Shown here: piece by piece, positions 8,643 to 18,236 of the stretch
Position numbering within the stretch: position 1 is the first letter of the stretch
How the letters are laid out: each line of letters begins with the position of its first letter
Assembly (NCBI RefSeq): GCF_900129815.1
Contig: NZ_FQWX01000007.1
Span: forward strand, 36,041-100,040
From: Asaccharospora irregularis DSM 2635
Lineage (GTDB): Bacteria > Bacillota > Clostridia > Peptostreptococcales > Peptostreptococcaceae
Direction: 5' to 3'
DNA: 64,000 bases
Translations under genes and position numbers: made by a program
The notes under the pieces: model-generated
What the model saw: the letters and a program-made list of their open reading frames with translations, nothing else
Database searches by the model: none
What the model was told of the DNA's origin: nothing

Positions 8643-10622
8643 TTAATTGTCTGTATATAGCATTATAGTAGAACCTTCAGAAAGTTTAATACCTGGTTTT
8701 GGGAACATATCTTTTACCTTTATTCCCTTAGGCATTTCTATATCTGTGTCTAAGTTAGGGTTTAATTTTGCCTCTTCAAGTGCTTTAACGGCATCTTCTA
8801 TGGATAAGTTTCTTACATCAGGGACTTTTACTTTTTCTTTTTCATATTCTTTTTTCTCATCTTCGCTATAAATCGGTTTTACTCCCAGATAATTTAAAGA
8901 ATTGTTCATTACTTCCTTTATTATAGGACCAGCTGTTGTACTACCAAATGCACTAACTCCATTTGGCTCATCTACTATAGCAAGAACTACTATCTGTGGG
9001 TCATCAGATGGAGCTATCCCTACAAATGAACATATATACTTACCTGGTGCATACTTACCATCTATAACCTTTTGAGCCGTACCTGTTTTGCCTCCTAATC
9101 TATATCCCGGTAAGTATGCTATCTTGCCTCCGCCTTCTCTTACAACCGATTCTGCCACGTCTAGCATCTCTTTAGAAGATTCAGTTGATAGAACCTGTCT
9201 TATCATCTTTGGTTTTACTTCTTCAGTTATATTTCCTTTATTATCTGTGTATGCCTTTACAAGTCTAGGTTGCATTAATTTACCATCATTTGCAATAGAT
9301 GATATAGCAGTTATAAGCTGTATAGGTGTCACTGATATAGACTGACCAAAAGATATAGTTGCAAGTTCCACTGGTCCTACATTTTTTTCATCATATAAAA
9401 TACCCTTTGCTTCCCCAGGAAGATCTATTCCTGTTTTATCCATAAGTCCAAATGCTTCTACATAATCATATAATTTCTTTACTCCTAATCTACTTCCAAG
9501 TTCTACAAACACAGGGTTACAAGAATTCTGAACTGCCTGCTTAAATGTTTGTTCACCATGCGGTCTATAATGTCTCCAACATTTTAATCTTCTTCCACCA
9601 ACTTTTACTCCACCAGTACAAGTAAATTTTTCTCCGTCTTTGATAACACCTTCTTCAACAGATGCCGAAGATGTTATTAACTTAAATGTAGACCCTGGTT
9701 CATATGTATCACTTACTGCTGGATTTCTCCACATTTTATAATATCCTTTTATCTTTTCATTATCGCTATATTTATCCAATTCTTCTTGGTAGTATGGATA
9801 AATCGGAGTTTTTGAATCATTAGGGTCATAATCTGGTTTAGATGCCATAGCTAATACATCACCTGTTTTAGGATCCATAGCAATTACACTTACCTTTTTT
9901 GCATTGTTTATTTCATACGCTTTTTGCACTGCTTTTTCAGCATAGTGTTGTATTACCTCATCTATAGTAAGAACTAACCCATTTCCCTGAACAGGGTCAT
10001 AATACTTCTCCATCCCTTGCGGTATTTCTACCCCAGATGCGTCTGTACTTATAATTAACTTTCCAGCCTTACCCTTTAGTTTTTTATCATACTGCATCTC
10101 AATACCTGATATTCCTGTAGCATCAGCTGAAGTATGGCCAAGTACATATGACGCAAAGTTTCCATAAGGATAATATCTTTGATTATCCTCTGCTACCCAT
10201 ATTCCAGATAGTTTTGCATCTCTAATTTTTGTGGCTTTATCGTCTTCTATCCATCTTTTCACCTTTACCAGTGCCATATTTTTCTTGTTTATAGATTTAT
10301 ATACTTTTTCATAGTCTTCCTCTAGTATTTCTGCAACCTCTTTTGCTGCTTTTTCTTTGTCTTTAACCTCTACAGGCTTGCACCACACAGTATACTTAGT
10401 TACACTTACTGCTAATTCCTTCATATTTTTATCGTATATAGTACCTCTTTTGGGCTCTATTGGTATATCCCTCGTTTGTTGTTCTAGCGCCCTTGTATTT
10501 AACCAATTTCCCTTTATAAGCTGAATATATCCGATTCTTATTATAAGTGCTAAAAACAGTGAACAGGCTAGTATAAGAAGGAGTACCAACCTTTTCCTGC
10601 TTCTCCCCTTTATTTTCTTCAA
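8643..10622 (-). CDS. spoVD: SpoVD/PBP2-type class B penicillin-binding protein with PASTA domain
   Basis: This is a class B transpeptidase of 659 residues with a single N-terminal transmembrane helix (about 11-32), a PBP dimerisation domain (about 50-200), a transpeptidase domain and a C-terminal PASTA domain (about 600-659, VPDVRNLSIEDAVKALEEA). The three active-site motifs are STFK at 311-314, SCN at 367-369 and KTG at 512-514. Two cysteines (Cys335 and Cys348) sit between the first two motifs; Bacillus subtilis SpoVD is known to be redox-controlled through active-site cysteines, so a similar control is possible. The start is TTG (10620-10622) after GGGGGGAATAGTT. ftsL lies 12 bases upstream. 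The order ftsL-spoVD-murF matches clostridial dcw clusters, where the gene is named spoVD; a vegetative FtsI role cannot be excluded. Confidence 0.92.
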   Translation of the reverse strand: MKKIKGRSRKRLVLLLILACSLFLALIIRIGYIQLIKGNWLNTRALEQQTRDIPIEPKRGTIYDKNMKELAVSVTKYTVWCKPVEVKDKEKAAKEVAEILEEDYEKVYKSINKKNMALVKVKRWIEDDKATKIRDAKLSGIWVAEDNQRYYPYGNFASYVLGHTSADATGISGIEMQYDKKLKGKAGKLIISTDASGVEIPQGMEKYYDPVQGNGLVLTIDEVIQHYAEKAVQKAYEINNAKKVSVIAMDPKTGDVLAMASKPDYDPNDSKTPIYPYYQEELDKYSDNEKIKGYYKMWRNPAVSDTYEPGSTFKLITSSASVEEGVIKDGEKFTCTGGVKVGGRRLKCWRHYRPHGEQTFKQAVQNSCNPVFVELGSRLGVKKLYDYVEAFGLMDKTGIDLPGEAKGILYDEKNVGPVELATISFGQSISVTPIQLITAISSIANDGKLMQPRLVKAYTDNKGNITEEVKPKMIRQVLSTESSKEMLDVAESVVREGGGKIAYLPGYRLGGKTGTAQKVIDGKYAPGKYICSFVGIAPSDDPQIVVLAIVDEPNGVSAFGSTTAGPIIKEVMNNSLNYLGVKPIYSEDEKKEYEKEKVKVPDVRNLSIEDAVKALEEAKLNPNLDTDIEMPKGIKVKDMFPKPGIKLSEGSTIMLYTDN

Positions 10623-10634
10623 AACTATTCCCCC

Positions 10635-11036
10635 CTAGTAATCTACATCTATGTACTCTATATTATTATTTTTTGGATAATCCATATGAAGTTTCTCTTT
10701 AGCATCTCTCTCCATTTTATTTACAGATCTATTTTCATAGCTTCTCGCCTTTAGTCCCTCTAGAATTATCTCATTTTTTCTTAAGTCCTTTTTTAAATAG
10801 TGAATATCATATTTCATCTTTGCAATAACTGAGTAACCACATATATATCCTACTGATGATCCCAAAACTAAGATAGCTAACAATAAAACTCTCCTTTTTT
10901 TTAGTCGTCTTTTATATTTATTATTTTTGCGTCCACTATTTTTATGACCAGGCTTTTTATGTTCCCTATTTTTATAATTATTCTTGTTCTGTTTTCTATA
11001 TTCATTTATATCCTTAATTTTATTATTTTTTATCAA
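10635..11036 (-). CDS. ftsL: FtsL-like cell division protein
   Basis: This is a 133-residue bitopic protein. A highly basic N-terminal tail (about residues 1-48, rich in K, N and R) is followed by one transmembrane helix (VLLLAILVLGSSVGYICGY, about 50-68) and an extracellular alpha-helical segment that can form a coiled coil (KMKYDIHYLKKDLRKNEIILEGL). Sequence alone gives only weak family identity. The assignment rests on topology and on position between rsmH and the class B PBP, the classic ftsL slot. The start is TTG (11034-11036) after GGGGGGATAAT. It is followed 12 bases later by spoVD. Confidence 0.75.
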   Translation of the reverse strand: MIKNNKIKDINEYRKQNKNNYKNREHKKPGHKNSGRKNNKYKRRLKKRRVLLLAILVLGSSVGYICGYSVIAKMKYDIHYLKKDLRKNEIILEGLKARSYENRSVNKMERDAKEKLHMDYPKNNNIEYIDVDY

Positions 11037-11253
11037 ATTATCCCCCCACTACAAAGTCCTATAAATAAAAACAACACTTATTATATTTGTCTATTTGTTT
11101 ATACCTTCCTTTAACTTCTTATCGTAAAATTCATACAACTAAAAACAAAATCTTTAATTATTCATTTATATATTATTAAATATATTAAAAAATCCTATTA
11201 GCAACTCTTATAATACGATTTATTTCAATAAATTTTTTAGATAAATAAGCGAA

Positions 11254-11287
11254 AAAAAAGCACCTCATTCTAAAATAATGGGTGCTC
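11254..11287 (-). terminator. rho-independent terminator after rsmH
   Basis: An imperfect stem (AGCACCTCATT with AATGGGTGCT) is followed on the complement by eight T residues. It lies just after the rsmH stop and separates lgt-rsmH from ftsL-spoVD. Confidence 0.85.
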
Positions 11288-11308
11288 TCTTTCTATTATT
11301 TTTGTTGA

Positions 11309-12244
11309 TTATTTTTTCTCAGCTACTCTTAGCTTTGCACTTCTTGATCTTGGGTTTACTTCAATTTCCTCATCTGTAGGTATTATAGGTTTTCTAGTTA
11401 TTATCTTAACCTCTGATTTTTTGTCACATTGGCACATCGGCAAATGTGGAGGACATATACAATCTAGTGATAGTTCTTTAAATGCATTTTTTACTATTCT
11501 ATCTTCTAGCGAATGGAAAGTTATAATACATATCCTTCCTCCCTTATTCATAATAGAAGAAGCATCTTCAATCATTTTTGTAATTACACCTAGTTCATTG
11601 TTGACTTCTATCCTTATAGCTTGAAAAGTCCTCTTAGCTGGATGTGGTCCATCAATTCTAGCCTTCTTAGGTATAGCTTTTTTTATTATGTCCACTAACT
11701 CTTTAGTAGTTTCTATTTTCTTTTCTTTTCTTTCTTCTACTATAAATTTAGCTATACGCTTTGCCCAATTTTCTTCACCGTAGTCTTTTATTATTTTGGC
11801 AAGTTCTTCTTCTGTGTATCCATTTACAACATCATAGGCAGAAAATTCACATCTTACATCCATTCTCATATCAAGAGGTGCATCCTGCATATAGGAAAAT
11901 CCTCTATCAGCCTCATCAAGTTGGTGTGATGATACCCCTAAATCAGCTAATACCCCATCTATTTTATAGACCCCTATTTTTTCAAGTTCGTCTTTTATAT
12001 TTTCAAAATTACTATGAACAAATTTAACCCTATCGCTATATTCACTCAATCTTTCCTTTGCAGTTTTTATAGCATTTTTATCTTGGTCAAAACCTATAAA
12101 CAAACCCTTATTAGAAAGTTTTTTTACTATTTCCTTTGAGTGGCCAGCCCCACCCATAGTACAATCTACATAAACTCCGTCTGGCTTTATATTTAAATTT
12201 TCTATGCACTCATCTAAAAGCACAGATACGTGATGAAATTCCAT
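11309..12244 (-). CDS. rsmH: 16S rRNA (cytosine-1402 N4) methyltransferase RsmH
   Basis: RsmH (MraW) methylates C1402 of 16S rRNA using S-adenosylmethionine. The 311-residue protein shows the SAM-binding motif [10 protein letters not shown] near the N-terminus, [41 protein letters not shown] and a C-terminal [10 protein letters not shown]; the ending [13 protein letters not shown] is typical. AAGGAGAG precedes the ATG. It is normally the second gene of dcw clusters after mraZ. Here no mraZ is present and lgt lies only three bases upstream, so the two are very probably one transcript. Confidence 0.97.
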   Translation of the reverse strand: MEFHHVSVLLDECIENLNIKPDGVYVDCTMGGAGHSKEIVKKLSNKGLFIGFDQDKNAIKTAKERLSEYSDRVKFVHSNFENIKDELEKIGVYKIDGVLADLGVSSHQLDEADRGFSYMQDAPLDMRMDVRCEFSAYDVVNGYTEEELAKIIKDYGEENWAKRIAKFIVEERKEKKIETTKELVDIIKKAIPKKARIDGPHPAKRTFQAIRIEVNNELGVITKMIEDASSIMNKGGRICIITFHSLEDRIVKNAFKELSLDCICPPHLPMCQCDKKSEVKIITRKPIIPTDEEIEVNPRSRSAKLRVAEKK

Positions 12245-12247
12245 TTT

Positions 12248-12997
12248 TTATCTCTCCTTAGTATTACTTATTTTATTATGCTTAGATAAGTATATATGAG
12301 CCACTAATCCAAGTATAATCCCTAACAAACTCACCAATTGAGCCATTCTAATAGGTCCTAACATTAGACTATCTGTTCTTAAACCTTCTATAAATAATCT
12401 TCCTAATGAATAAAGAATTATGTAATATGTTATAATCTGTCCCTCATATTTCTTTTTCTTTCTAAAGATTACAAGAAATATAAAAATACCTAAGTCCCAT
12501 ATAGACTCATATAAAAAAGTAGGGTGAACCCTTGTCCCATCTACAATTATTCCCCAAGGTAGATTAGTTGGTCCTCCATGAGCCTCTCCATTTATAAAGT
12601 TACCCCATCTACCAATAGATTGGGCTAAAGGCATCCCAAGCATAACGGCATCAGCCATTTTAAAGAAATTAATTTTTTTGATCTTAGTATAAAAATACCC
12701 CGTCAAAATTCCTCCTATTAATGCTCCATGTATTGCCATACCTCCACCTCTGAAGTTTAAAATTTCAGAAGGGTACTGAGAATAATATCCCCACTCAAAT
12801 ATTACATAATACAACCTAGCAGACAATAGTCCCACAGGTATCGCTACTATTGCCAAATTTAATACATGGTCTTCTTCAATACCTACTCTTTTTGCCTCTT
12901 TTAAAGCTATCAAAGTTCCTAAAATCATACCTGTAGCCATTAGTATTCCATACCACATTATATCTATCCCAAATAAAGTAAATGCTACTCTATCCAT
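12248..12997 (-). CDS. lgt: prolipoprotein diacylglyceryl transferase Lgt
   Basis: Lgt moves a diacylglyceryl group from phosphatidylglycerol to the lipobox cysteine of prolipoproteins in the membrane. The 249-residue polytopic protein contains the signature region IGRWGNFINGEAHGGPT, the HGALIGG motif and the arginine-bearing GRLFIEGLRTDSLML. GGAGG lies eight bases before the ATG. It probably serves the lipoproteins seen elsewhere in this window, the DUF3798 protein and the YnjB-like binding protein. Its place directly upstream of rsmH, where mraZ would be expected, is unusual compared with most Firmicutes. Confidence 0.95.
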   Translation of the reverse strand: MDRVAFTLFGIDIMWYGILMATGMILGTLIALKEAKRVGIEEDHVLNLAIVAIPVGLLSARLYYVIFEWGYYSQYPSEILNFRGGGMAIHGALIGGILTGYFYTKIKKINFFKMADAVMLGMPLAQSIGRWGNFINGEAHGGPTNLPWGIIVDGTRVHPTFLYESIWDLGIFIFLVIFRKKKKYEGQIITYYIILYSLGRLFIEGLRTDSLMLGPIRMAQLVSLLGIILGLVAHIYLSKHNKISNTKER

Positions 12998-13084
12998 CTT
13001 TTCATCCTCCTTAAATAATTTAAGACTAAATTTTACCTATTCTAAATAATAACATAATAGACACCATACTTTCAAATTAAAAAA

Positions 13085-13126
13085 CACCCAAAAAGATAAT
13101 GTAAATATACTCTATCATTTTGGGTG
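13085..13126 (-). terminator. rho-independent terminator after the M16 peptidase genes
   Basis: CACCCAAAAAGATA (13085-13098) pairs with TATCATTTTGGGTG (13113-13126) and is followed on the complement by TTTTTT. Confidence 0.8.
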
Positions 13127-13160
13127 AACAATTCTTAATTTTTTAGTTGTTCTCTAATAA

Positions 13161-14456
13161 TTAATTGCTCTGTACTGGTTCAACTATAGATATAGTACAG
13201 AATTCCTCTTTAAAGTGAGAGTTTAGTCTTTCCTCAACTTCCTCAAATGTAATTTCTTTGACAACATCTAAATAATCTAACATATTAATTCCCTTAAAAT
13301 TATATGCTATAAAGTTGTTCCCTATAAAATTTACAGAGTCAAAACACTTCAAGAAATTACCAATCTTTTTCTTTTTGCTTCTCTCGAAATCATCTTCCAA
13401 AAGACCTTCTTTTTTGTATTTGTCTATAAATTCAAGTATAACTCTTTTTACTTCTCGTGGATCTTTGGAATCCCCACCAATTATAGTAAACGCATAATCT
13501 ACTTGAGATGAAAATCCAGCGCCAAAGTTCTCGTTTATTAAACCTTTCATATATAAATCTTCGTACAAACTGCTTCCCTTTTTAAATATCATATCTATTA
13601 AAATATCGGTAATAACCTCTTTTTTAAGAAGTTCATTTCCTCTTATACCTACTTTATTATCCTTAAATGCTATATTAAACATAGGCATTGATACAGGGAA
13701 CTTTTGAACTATTTCTTTTTCCTTTACTGTTTCTGGCTCATCAGGATAGAATACTTCTATTTTTTGAGATAGTTTTTGTACATCGTAGTTATTAGCCTCT
13801 TTAACCACTTCCATTACTTTATCTACCTCTAAATCTCCAACTACAAATAACGCCATATTTCCCGGGTTATAAAAAGTGTTGTAACACTTATACAGCTCCT
13901 CTTTAGTTATCTTGTAAATACTATCCACTGTACCTGCTATATCTATCCTAGCTGGGTAATTTACATACATTGCCTTTAGGCAATTAAAATATACATTCCA
14001 ATCAGGATCATCATCATACATCTTGATTTCTTGCTCAATTATTCCTTTTTCTTTTTCTACATTTTCATCAGTAAAATAAGGAGTTTGTACATAGTCTATC
14101 AAATGCTCCAAACTTTCATAGAAATTCTCAGTAGTAGAAAATAAATAAGCTGTCATTGTAAAATTGGTAAAAGCATTTGCATTTGCTCCCCATTTAGAAA
14201 ATTTATCAAATGCATTACCGCCATCAGGCTGTTCAAACATTTTATGTTCTAAGAAATGTGCAATTCCTTCGTTTACTCTGATTTTTTCCGTTTCACCAAT
14301 AGGGATAAACTCTAACTCATTAGACCCGTAGTTTGTAGCTAACACTGCATACTTTTGGTTAAATCCTGGTTTTGGCATAAAATAGACATCTAAACCATTC
14401 TCCAACTTTTCATAATAAAGTTCTTCTTTTAATATATCATTAACTATTTTATTCAT
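13161..14456 (-). CDS. M16-family zinc peptidase, catalytic subunit (YmfH-like)
   Basis: This 431-residue pitrilysin-type protein carries the inverted zinc motif HFLEH (His67, Glu70, His71) and the distal glutamate region GIIEQEIKMYDDDP, so it should be an active metallopeptidase. Two M16 half-domains are visible (about 1-220 and 220-431). It resembles YmfH of Bacillus, which is paired with a non-catalytic partner (YmfF). Here the partner is the next gene upstream (14470-15732, 13-base gap), giving the usual two-chain peptidasome-like arrangement. GAGGAGG precedes the ATG. The substrate is not predictable from sequence. Confidence 0.9.
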   Translation of the reverse strand: MNKIVNDILKEELYYEKLENGLDVYFMPKPGFNQKYAVLATNYGSNELEFIPIGETEKIRVNEGIAHFLEHKMFEQPDGGNAFDKFSKWGANANAFTNFTMTAYLFSTTENFYESLEHLIDYVQTPYFTDENVEKEKGIIEQEIKMYDDDPDWNVYFNCLKAMYVNYPARIDIAGTVDSIYKITKEELYKCYNTFYNPGNMALFVVGDLEVDKVMEVVKEANNYDVQKLSQKIEVFYPDEPETVKEKEIVQKFPVSMPMFNIAFKDNKVGIRGNELLKKEVITDILIDMIFKKGSSLYEDLYMKGLINENFGAGFSSQVDYAFTIIGGDSKDPREVKRVILEFIDKYKKEGLLEDDFERSKKKKIGNFLKCFDSVNFIGNNFIAYNFKGINMLDYLDVVKEITFEEVEERLNSHFKEEFCTISIVEPVQSN

Positions 14457-14469
14457 ATTGTCCTCCTCA

Positions 14470-15732
14470 CTAGTTTCTCAGGAAATAAACAGTGTCAAGC
14501 ACTATTCCCTTAGATACTTCTACTATATCTTCTTTTTTAACATTAGCTATATTGTCTATTATTTCTTCTACTGTAGAATTAGTTTTACCCATAGCTTGTG
14601 CAAAATAAAAGTCAGATAATCCACCTATACTGTCTTTTATTGTCTTCATAGAATTTATCAAGCCTACCTTACTATTTTCTAATTCTTCACTAGATATATC
14701 TCCTGCCTGTATACTTTCTAATTGTTTTTTGACTAGGTCAACTGTCTTCTCATAATTTTGAGTTTCTATACCAGATGATACAAATAAAATCGCTTTATAC
14801 TTCTCTATAGATGAGAATATATAATAGCATAAACTTTCTTTTTCTCTTATATTTACAAACATCTTAGAATGAGGTCCACCACCTAAGACATTGCTTGCAA
14901 CTACTAAAGCATAATATTTTTTTGTATCCATATAATCTATATTTGTTCTATAGCCCATAACTAGTTTTCCTTGGGCTATATCCATCTTTTCTTCTATTAC
15001 TTTTACATTTTCAATGTTTTTTGTATATTTTTCTCTAGGAATATCTATTACAGCTGCTCTATCAAATTCAAAGTTTTTTGATATTATATTTTTTACTTCA
15101 TCTTCTTCAAAGTTGCCTTCAACAACAATATCTATAGGTGAAGTCTTTAGTATATTCATGTAGTGTTCGTAAAGTTCTTTAGATGTTATAGCATCTATTT
15201 CATCTTCATAGCCGTATTCACTTATACTATATCTCTCACCCTCACACATAGCTTTAAAGCATTTATCATGTGCATAGCTTCTTTTGTCATTTATCTTTGC
15301 CTGTATTCTACTTTTTAAATTTTCTTTTTCTATTTTTAAGTATTCTTCTTTGAACCCTCCATCTATTACTAAAGGATTATTTACCATTTCATTGAAAAAT
15401 TCAATTACATCTTTAAATATATTTTCATCTAAATATTTTTCATTAGTACTTATAATCTTAAAACTTATTACTTGACGTTCACCTCTTTTAGTTATATCTG
15501 CCCCAAAAGAAGATCCATATAAGTAATCCAATTCCCTTGATATTTCTTTTCGGCTCGGGTATTTTTCACACCCATTAGATATTACCGCAGGAATCAAAGC
15601 ATTTTTTGTAGCCTCACCTTTATCTAATAATCTCTGTATGTAAATACTTACAAGATTAGATTTGAATTTACTAGTTGGTATTAAAGTTAAATTGATATTG
15701 TTACCTAAATTTATTTTCTTTATGTTTTCCAT
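14470..15732 (-). CDS. M16-family peptidase homologue, non-catalytic partner (YmfF-like)
   Basis: This 420-residue M16-fold protein lacks the HxxEH motif. The equivalent N-terminal stretch reads ALIPAVISNGCEKYPSRKE. The second half keeps conserved M16 features (RTNIDYMDTKKYYAL, LGGGPHSKMFVNIREKESLCYY), where the glycine-rich and R/Y residues normally contact substrate. Such proteins form heterodimers with the active subunit, here encoded 13 bases downstream. AGGAGG precedes the ATG. The stop of the upstream chelatase-like gene is one base away, which indicates translational coupling of three genes. Confidence 0.88.
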   Translation of the reverse strand: MENIKKINLGNNINLTLIPTSKFKSNLVSIYIQRLLDKGEATKNALIPAVISNGCEKYPSRKEISRELDYLYGSSFGADITKRGERQVISFKIISTNEKYLDENIFKDVIEFFNEMVNNPLVIDGGFKEEYLKIEKENLKSRIQAKINDKRSYAHDKCFKAMCEGERYSISEYGYEDEIDAITSKELYEHYMNILKTSPIDIVVEGNFEEDEVKNIISKNFEFDRAAVIDIPREKYTKNIENVKVIEEKMDIAQGKLVMGYRTNIDYMDTKKYYALVVASNVLGGGPHSKMFVNIREKESLCYYIFSSIEKYKAILFVSSGIETQNYEKTVDLVKKQLESIQAGDISSEELENSKVGLINSMKTIKDSIGGLSDFYFAQAMGKTNSTVEEIIDNIANVKKEDIVEVSKGIVLDTVYFLRN

Positions 15733-15733
15733 A

Positions 15734-16852
15734 TTAACCTCCTATTTTGCTTAGTATAACCTTCGTAATAATTTCTTCAACTAATATGTCTGTTTTTATA
15801 TTTTGATTTACATAATAAAATTTTGTATTTCCATTATCAAGTTCTCTAAGTATGCTCTCAACCAAATGTTTAGTATACATAGTATCTATTGTACACGTAG
15901 GTAAAACAACATACAAATTATCTATTCCATATTCTAACAATTCTTCCCCTGATTTAATTATATCCTTTTTATTATTTTCTAAAAGAGGTAATTTTATTTT
16001 GATATTGTTATTATTTTTTTGGGATCTCAATATATCATCCCTCAATCTCTCCCTAAATAGTATATCTTGTTCTAAATTATTTTTATTTTTTAGACCTACT
16101 AGTATAATTCCTGCTTCTTTACCGCTATGTGTCATATTTTTTAAAATTTCGTTTTTATATAAGACCGATAGATTCTCTGATTTGTAAAAAGTGTTCAATA
16201 CATCTAATTGGGTTAGATTATATGTACTTAAGTCCAAGGATTCATACCTTTCCTTAAACACTCTAAAACCCTCTCCTTCTGTCATAAAAACAGGACAAAT
16301 TATTATTTTTTTATATCCTTTTTCTATAATGTCCTCTAGACTATTTTCAAAATAAGGTTCACTATGTATATAGGAATTTACTACCTTATAATTTGCACCC
16401 AACTTTGGTCTTAATTTGCTTGCTATATCCTCTGATTTTTCCTTGAAATCGCTAGATCCTAGCTCTGCATAATAACTTTTATACTTGTATAGGTTTGGTA
16501 CTAAAGTTAAATAGGATTTGCTCCCTTTTGTGTAGTATAACTCTGTCATACGCTCCTTCATATTATAGTTTCTGCTCTCCCCTTCTGATACCAATAAAAC
16601 TACTGTTTCCTGTTTTTCTTTTTCTGGTTGTATATCATTAAATTTTATGTAGTTTCTAAATAATGTCATCATTAACACACTTACCAAAATATACGAAATA
16701 ACTGCCGAGTAACCAATATATTTATATTCTTTATCGACAAATATAAGTTTATAAAATAAACCTACTGACAAAACTATAAATATATTCTCCATATATCCAT
16801 TGAATATAAGACTCAAACATATACATATGCATAAAAGCATTGAAATTAACAT
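15734..16852 (-). CDS. membrane-anchored ferrochelatase-fold protein of unknown function
   Basis: The N-terminal 80 residues carry about three transmembrane helices (MLISMLLCICICLSLIF; IFIVLSVGLFYKLIF; YSAVISYILVSVLMMTLF). The rest resembles the two-lobed chelatase fold of ferrochelatase and CbiX proteins: VVLLVSEGESRNYNMKERM, VNSYIHSEPYFENSLEDII, KKIIICPVFMTEGEGFRVF, and a second lobe with AGIILVGLKNKNNL and NLYVVLPTCTIDTMYTKHL. No known heme-pathway gene is nearby, and the usual catalytic His/Glu pair is not obvious. It is the first gene of a tight operon with the two M16 peptidase genes, so its role may relate to them. The chelatase relation is a fold-level impression, not a firm family assignment. 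Confidence 0.5.
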   Translation of the reverse strand: MLISMLLCICICLSLIFNGYMENIFIVLSVGLFYKLIFVDKEYKYIGYSAVISYILVSVLMMTLFRNYIKFNDIQPEKEKQETVVLLVSEGESRNYNMKERMTELYYTKGSKSYLTLVPNLYKYKSYYAELGSSDFKEKSEDIASKLRPKLGANYKVVNSYIHSEPYFENSLEDIIEKGYKKIIICPVFMTEGEGFRVFKERYESLDLSTYNLTQLDVLNTFYKSENLSVLYKNEILKNMTHSGKEAGIILVGLKNKNNLEQDILFRERLRDDILRSQKNNNNIKIKLPLLENNKKDIIKSGEELLEYGIDNLYVVLPTCTIDTMYTKHLVESILRELDNGNTKFYYVNQNIKTDILVEEIITKVILSKIGG

Positions 16853-17088
16853 AAAACCAGCTCCATCATAAAGTATAGTTTACATCTAATATATATATGA
16901 TGTATAATCAATATGTATGTCTATAATTCTGATTTTAAATTGCCTGCATTTGACTATTTCAAGCAATTTAAACAACTTATAGTTTGTTTTTAATATAACT
17001 TTATTTACTGAAATATATCTTAATTATATAATTGATAATATATTTTTAAGTAGTACATTTTAATACCAAAAAAGAGAGGAAGAAGAAT

Positions 17089-18186
17089 ATGAAATTAGGT
17101 ATAGTCGGTTTACCAAACGTAGGTAAAAGTACACTATTCAACGCAATAACTCAAGCAGGTGCTGAGTCTGCTAACTATCCATTCTGTACAATAGAGCCAA
17201 ATGTTGGTGTAGTATCTGTTCCAGATGAAAGACTTCACAAATTAAGAGAATTATATGATTCTAAAAAAGTAGTTCCTACTGCCATTGAGTTCTGTGATAT
17301 AGCAGGATTAGTTAGAGGAGCATCTAAGGGCGAGGGACTTGGAAATAAATTCTTATCACATATAAGAGAAGTTGATGCTATAGTTCACGTAGTAAGATGT
17401 TTTGAGGACCCTAACGTTGTTCACGTTGATGGTTCTGTAGATCCTCTAAGAGATATAGAGACTATAAACTTAGAATTGATATTCTCTGACATAGAAATAT
17501 TAGAGAGAAGAATACAAAAAACTCAAAAAGCTGCTAAGGCTGATAAATCTTTGGCCTCAGAACTTGATTTCCTAAAACAAATAATGGTTACTCTAGAAGA
17601 CAGTAAATGTGTTAGAACTATGTCATTTACAGAGGAAGAACAAGCATTTGTAAATTCATTAAACTTACTTACTTCTAAACCAGTTATATATGCAACAAAT
17701 GTATCTGAAGATGATTTAGCTGATGAGGCAGAAAATAATGAACTAGTTAACAGAGTAAGAGAACATGCATCTACTGAAGGTGCCGAAGTAGTAGTTATAT
17801 GTGCACAAATAGAAGCAGAAATTTCTGAACTTGAATCTGATGAAGAAAAGAAAGAGTTCTTAGAAACACTAGGTCTTGAGCAATCAGGATTAGATAAACT
17901 TATAAAATCTTCTTATGCTTTACTTGGTCTTATATCCTACTTAACAGCTGGACCTCAAGAAGTTAGAGCTTGGACTATAAAAGTTGGAACTAAAGCCCCA
18001 CAAGCTGGTGGAAAAATCCACTCTGATATAGAAAGAGGATTTATAAGAGCAGAAACAATAGCTTTTGATGACTTAGTTGAACATGGAACTATGTCTGCAG
18101 CCAAAGAAAAAGGACTAGTTAGACTTGAGGGTAAAGATTATATCGTAAAAGATGGAGATGTTATATTATTCAGATTTAACGTATAA
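17089..18186 (+). CDS. ychF: redox-regulated ribosome-associated ATPase YchF
   Basis: YchF belongs to the Obg-related translation-factor-like P-loop family but prefers ATP; it binds ribosomes and is implicated in stress responses. The protein has 365 residues, the normal length. Visible features are the P-loop GLPNVGKST (6-14), the DIAGLVRGASKGEGLGN switch II region, a coiled-coil insertion (about 130-180), and a C-terminal TGS domain from about residue 280 (GPQEVRAWTIKVGTKAPQAGGKIHSD). AGAGGAAGAAGAAT precedes the ATG. It is monocistronic, diverging from the chelatase/M16 operon, and ends in a bidirectional terminator shared with murE. Confidence 0.97.
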   Translation: MKLGIVGLPNVGKSTLFNAITQAGAESANYPFCTIEPNVGVVSVPDERLHKLRELYDSKKVVPTAIEFCDIAGLVRGASKGEGLGNKFLSHIREVDAIVHVVRCFEDPNVVHVDGSVDPLRDIETINLELIFSDIEILERRIQKTQKAAKADKSLASELDFLKQIMVTLEDSKCVRTMSFTEEEQAFVNSLNLLTSKPVIYATNVSEDDLADEAENNELVNRVREHASTEGAEVVVICAQIEAEISELESDEEKKEFLETLGLEQSGLDKLIKSSYALLGLISYLTAGPQEVRAWTIKVGTKAPQAGGKIHSDIERGFIRAETIAFDDLVEHGTMSAAKEKGLVRLEGKDYIVKDGDVILFRFNV

Positions 18187-18206
18187 AATAAATATTAAAT
18201 AGTAAA

Positions 18207-18234
18207 AAGGGTCAGAATTTTTCATCTGACCCTT
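18207..18234. terminator. bidirectional terminator between ychF and murE
   Basis: AAGGGTCAGA (18207-18216) pairs perfectly with TCTGACCCTT (18225-18234) around an eight-base loop. A T-rich stretch lies on the plus side and a TTTTTA run on the complement. Confidence 0.85.
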
Positions 18235-18236
18235 CT

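Noticed and set aside
11761..12027. Plus-strand frame opposite rsmH
   Set aside because: His/Leu/Gln-rich antisense translation with no start signals; rsmH is certain on the other strand.
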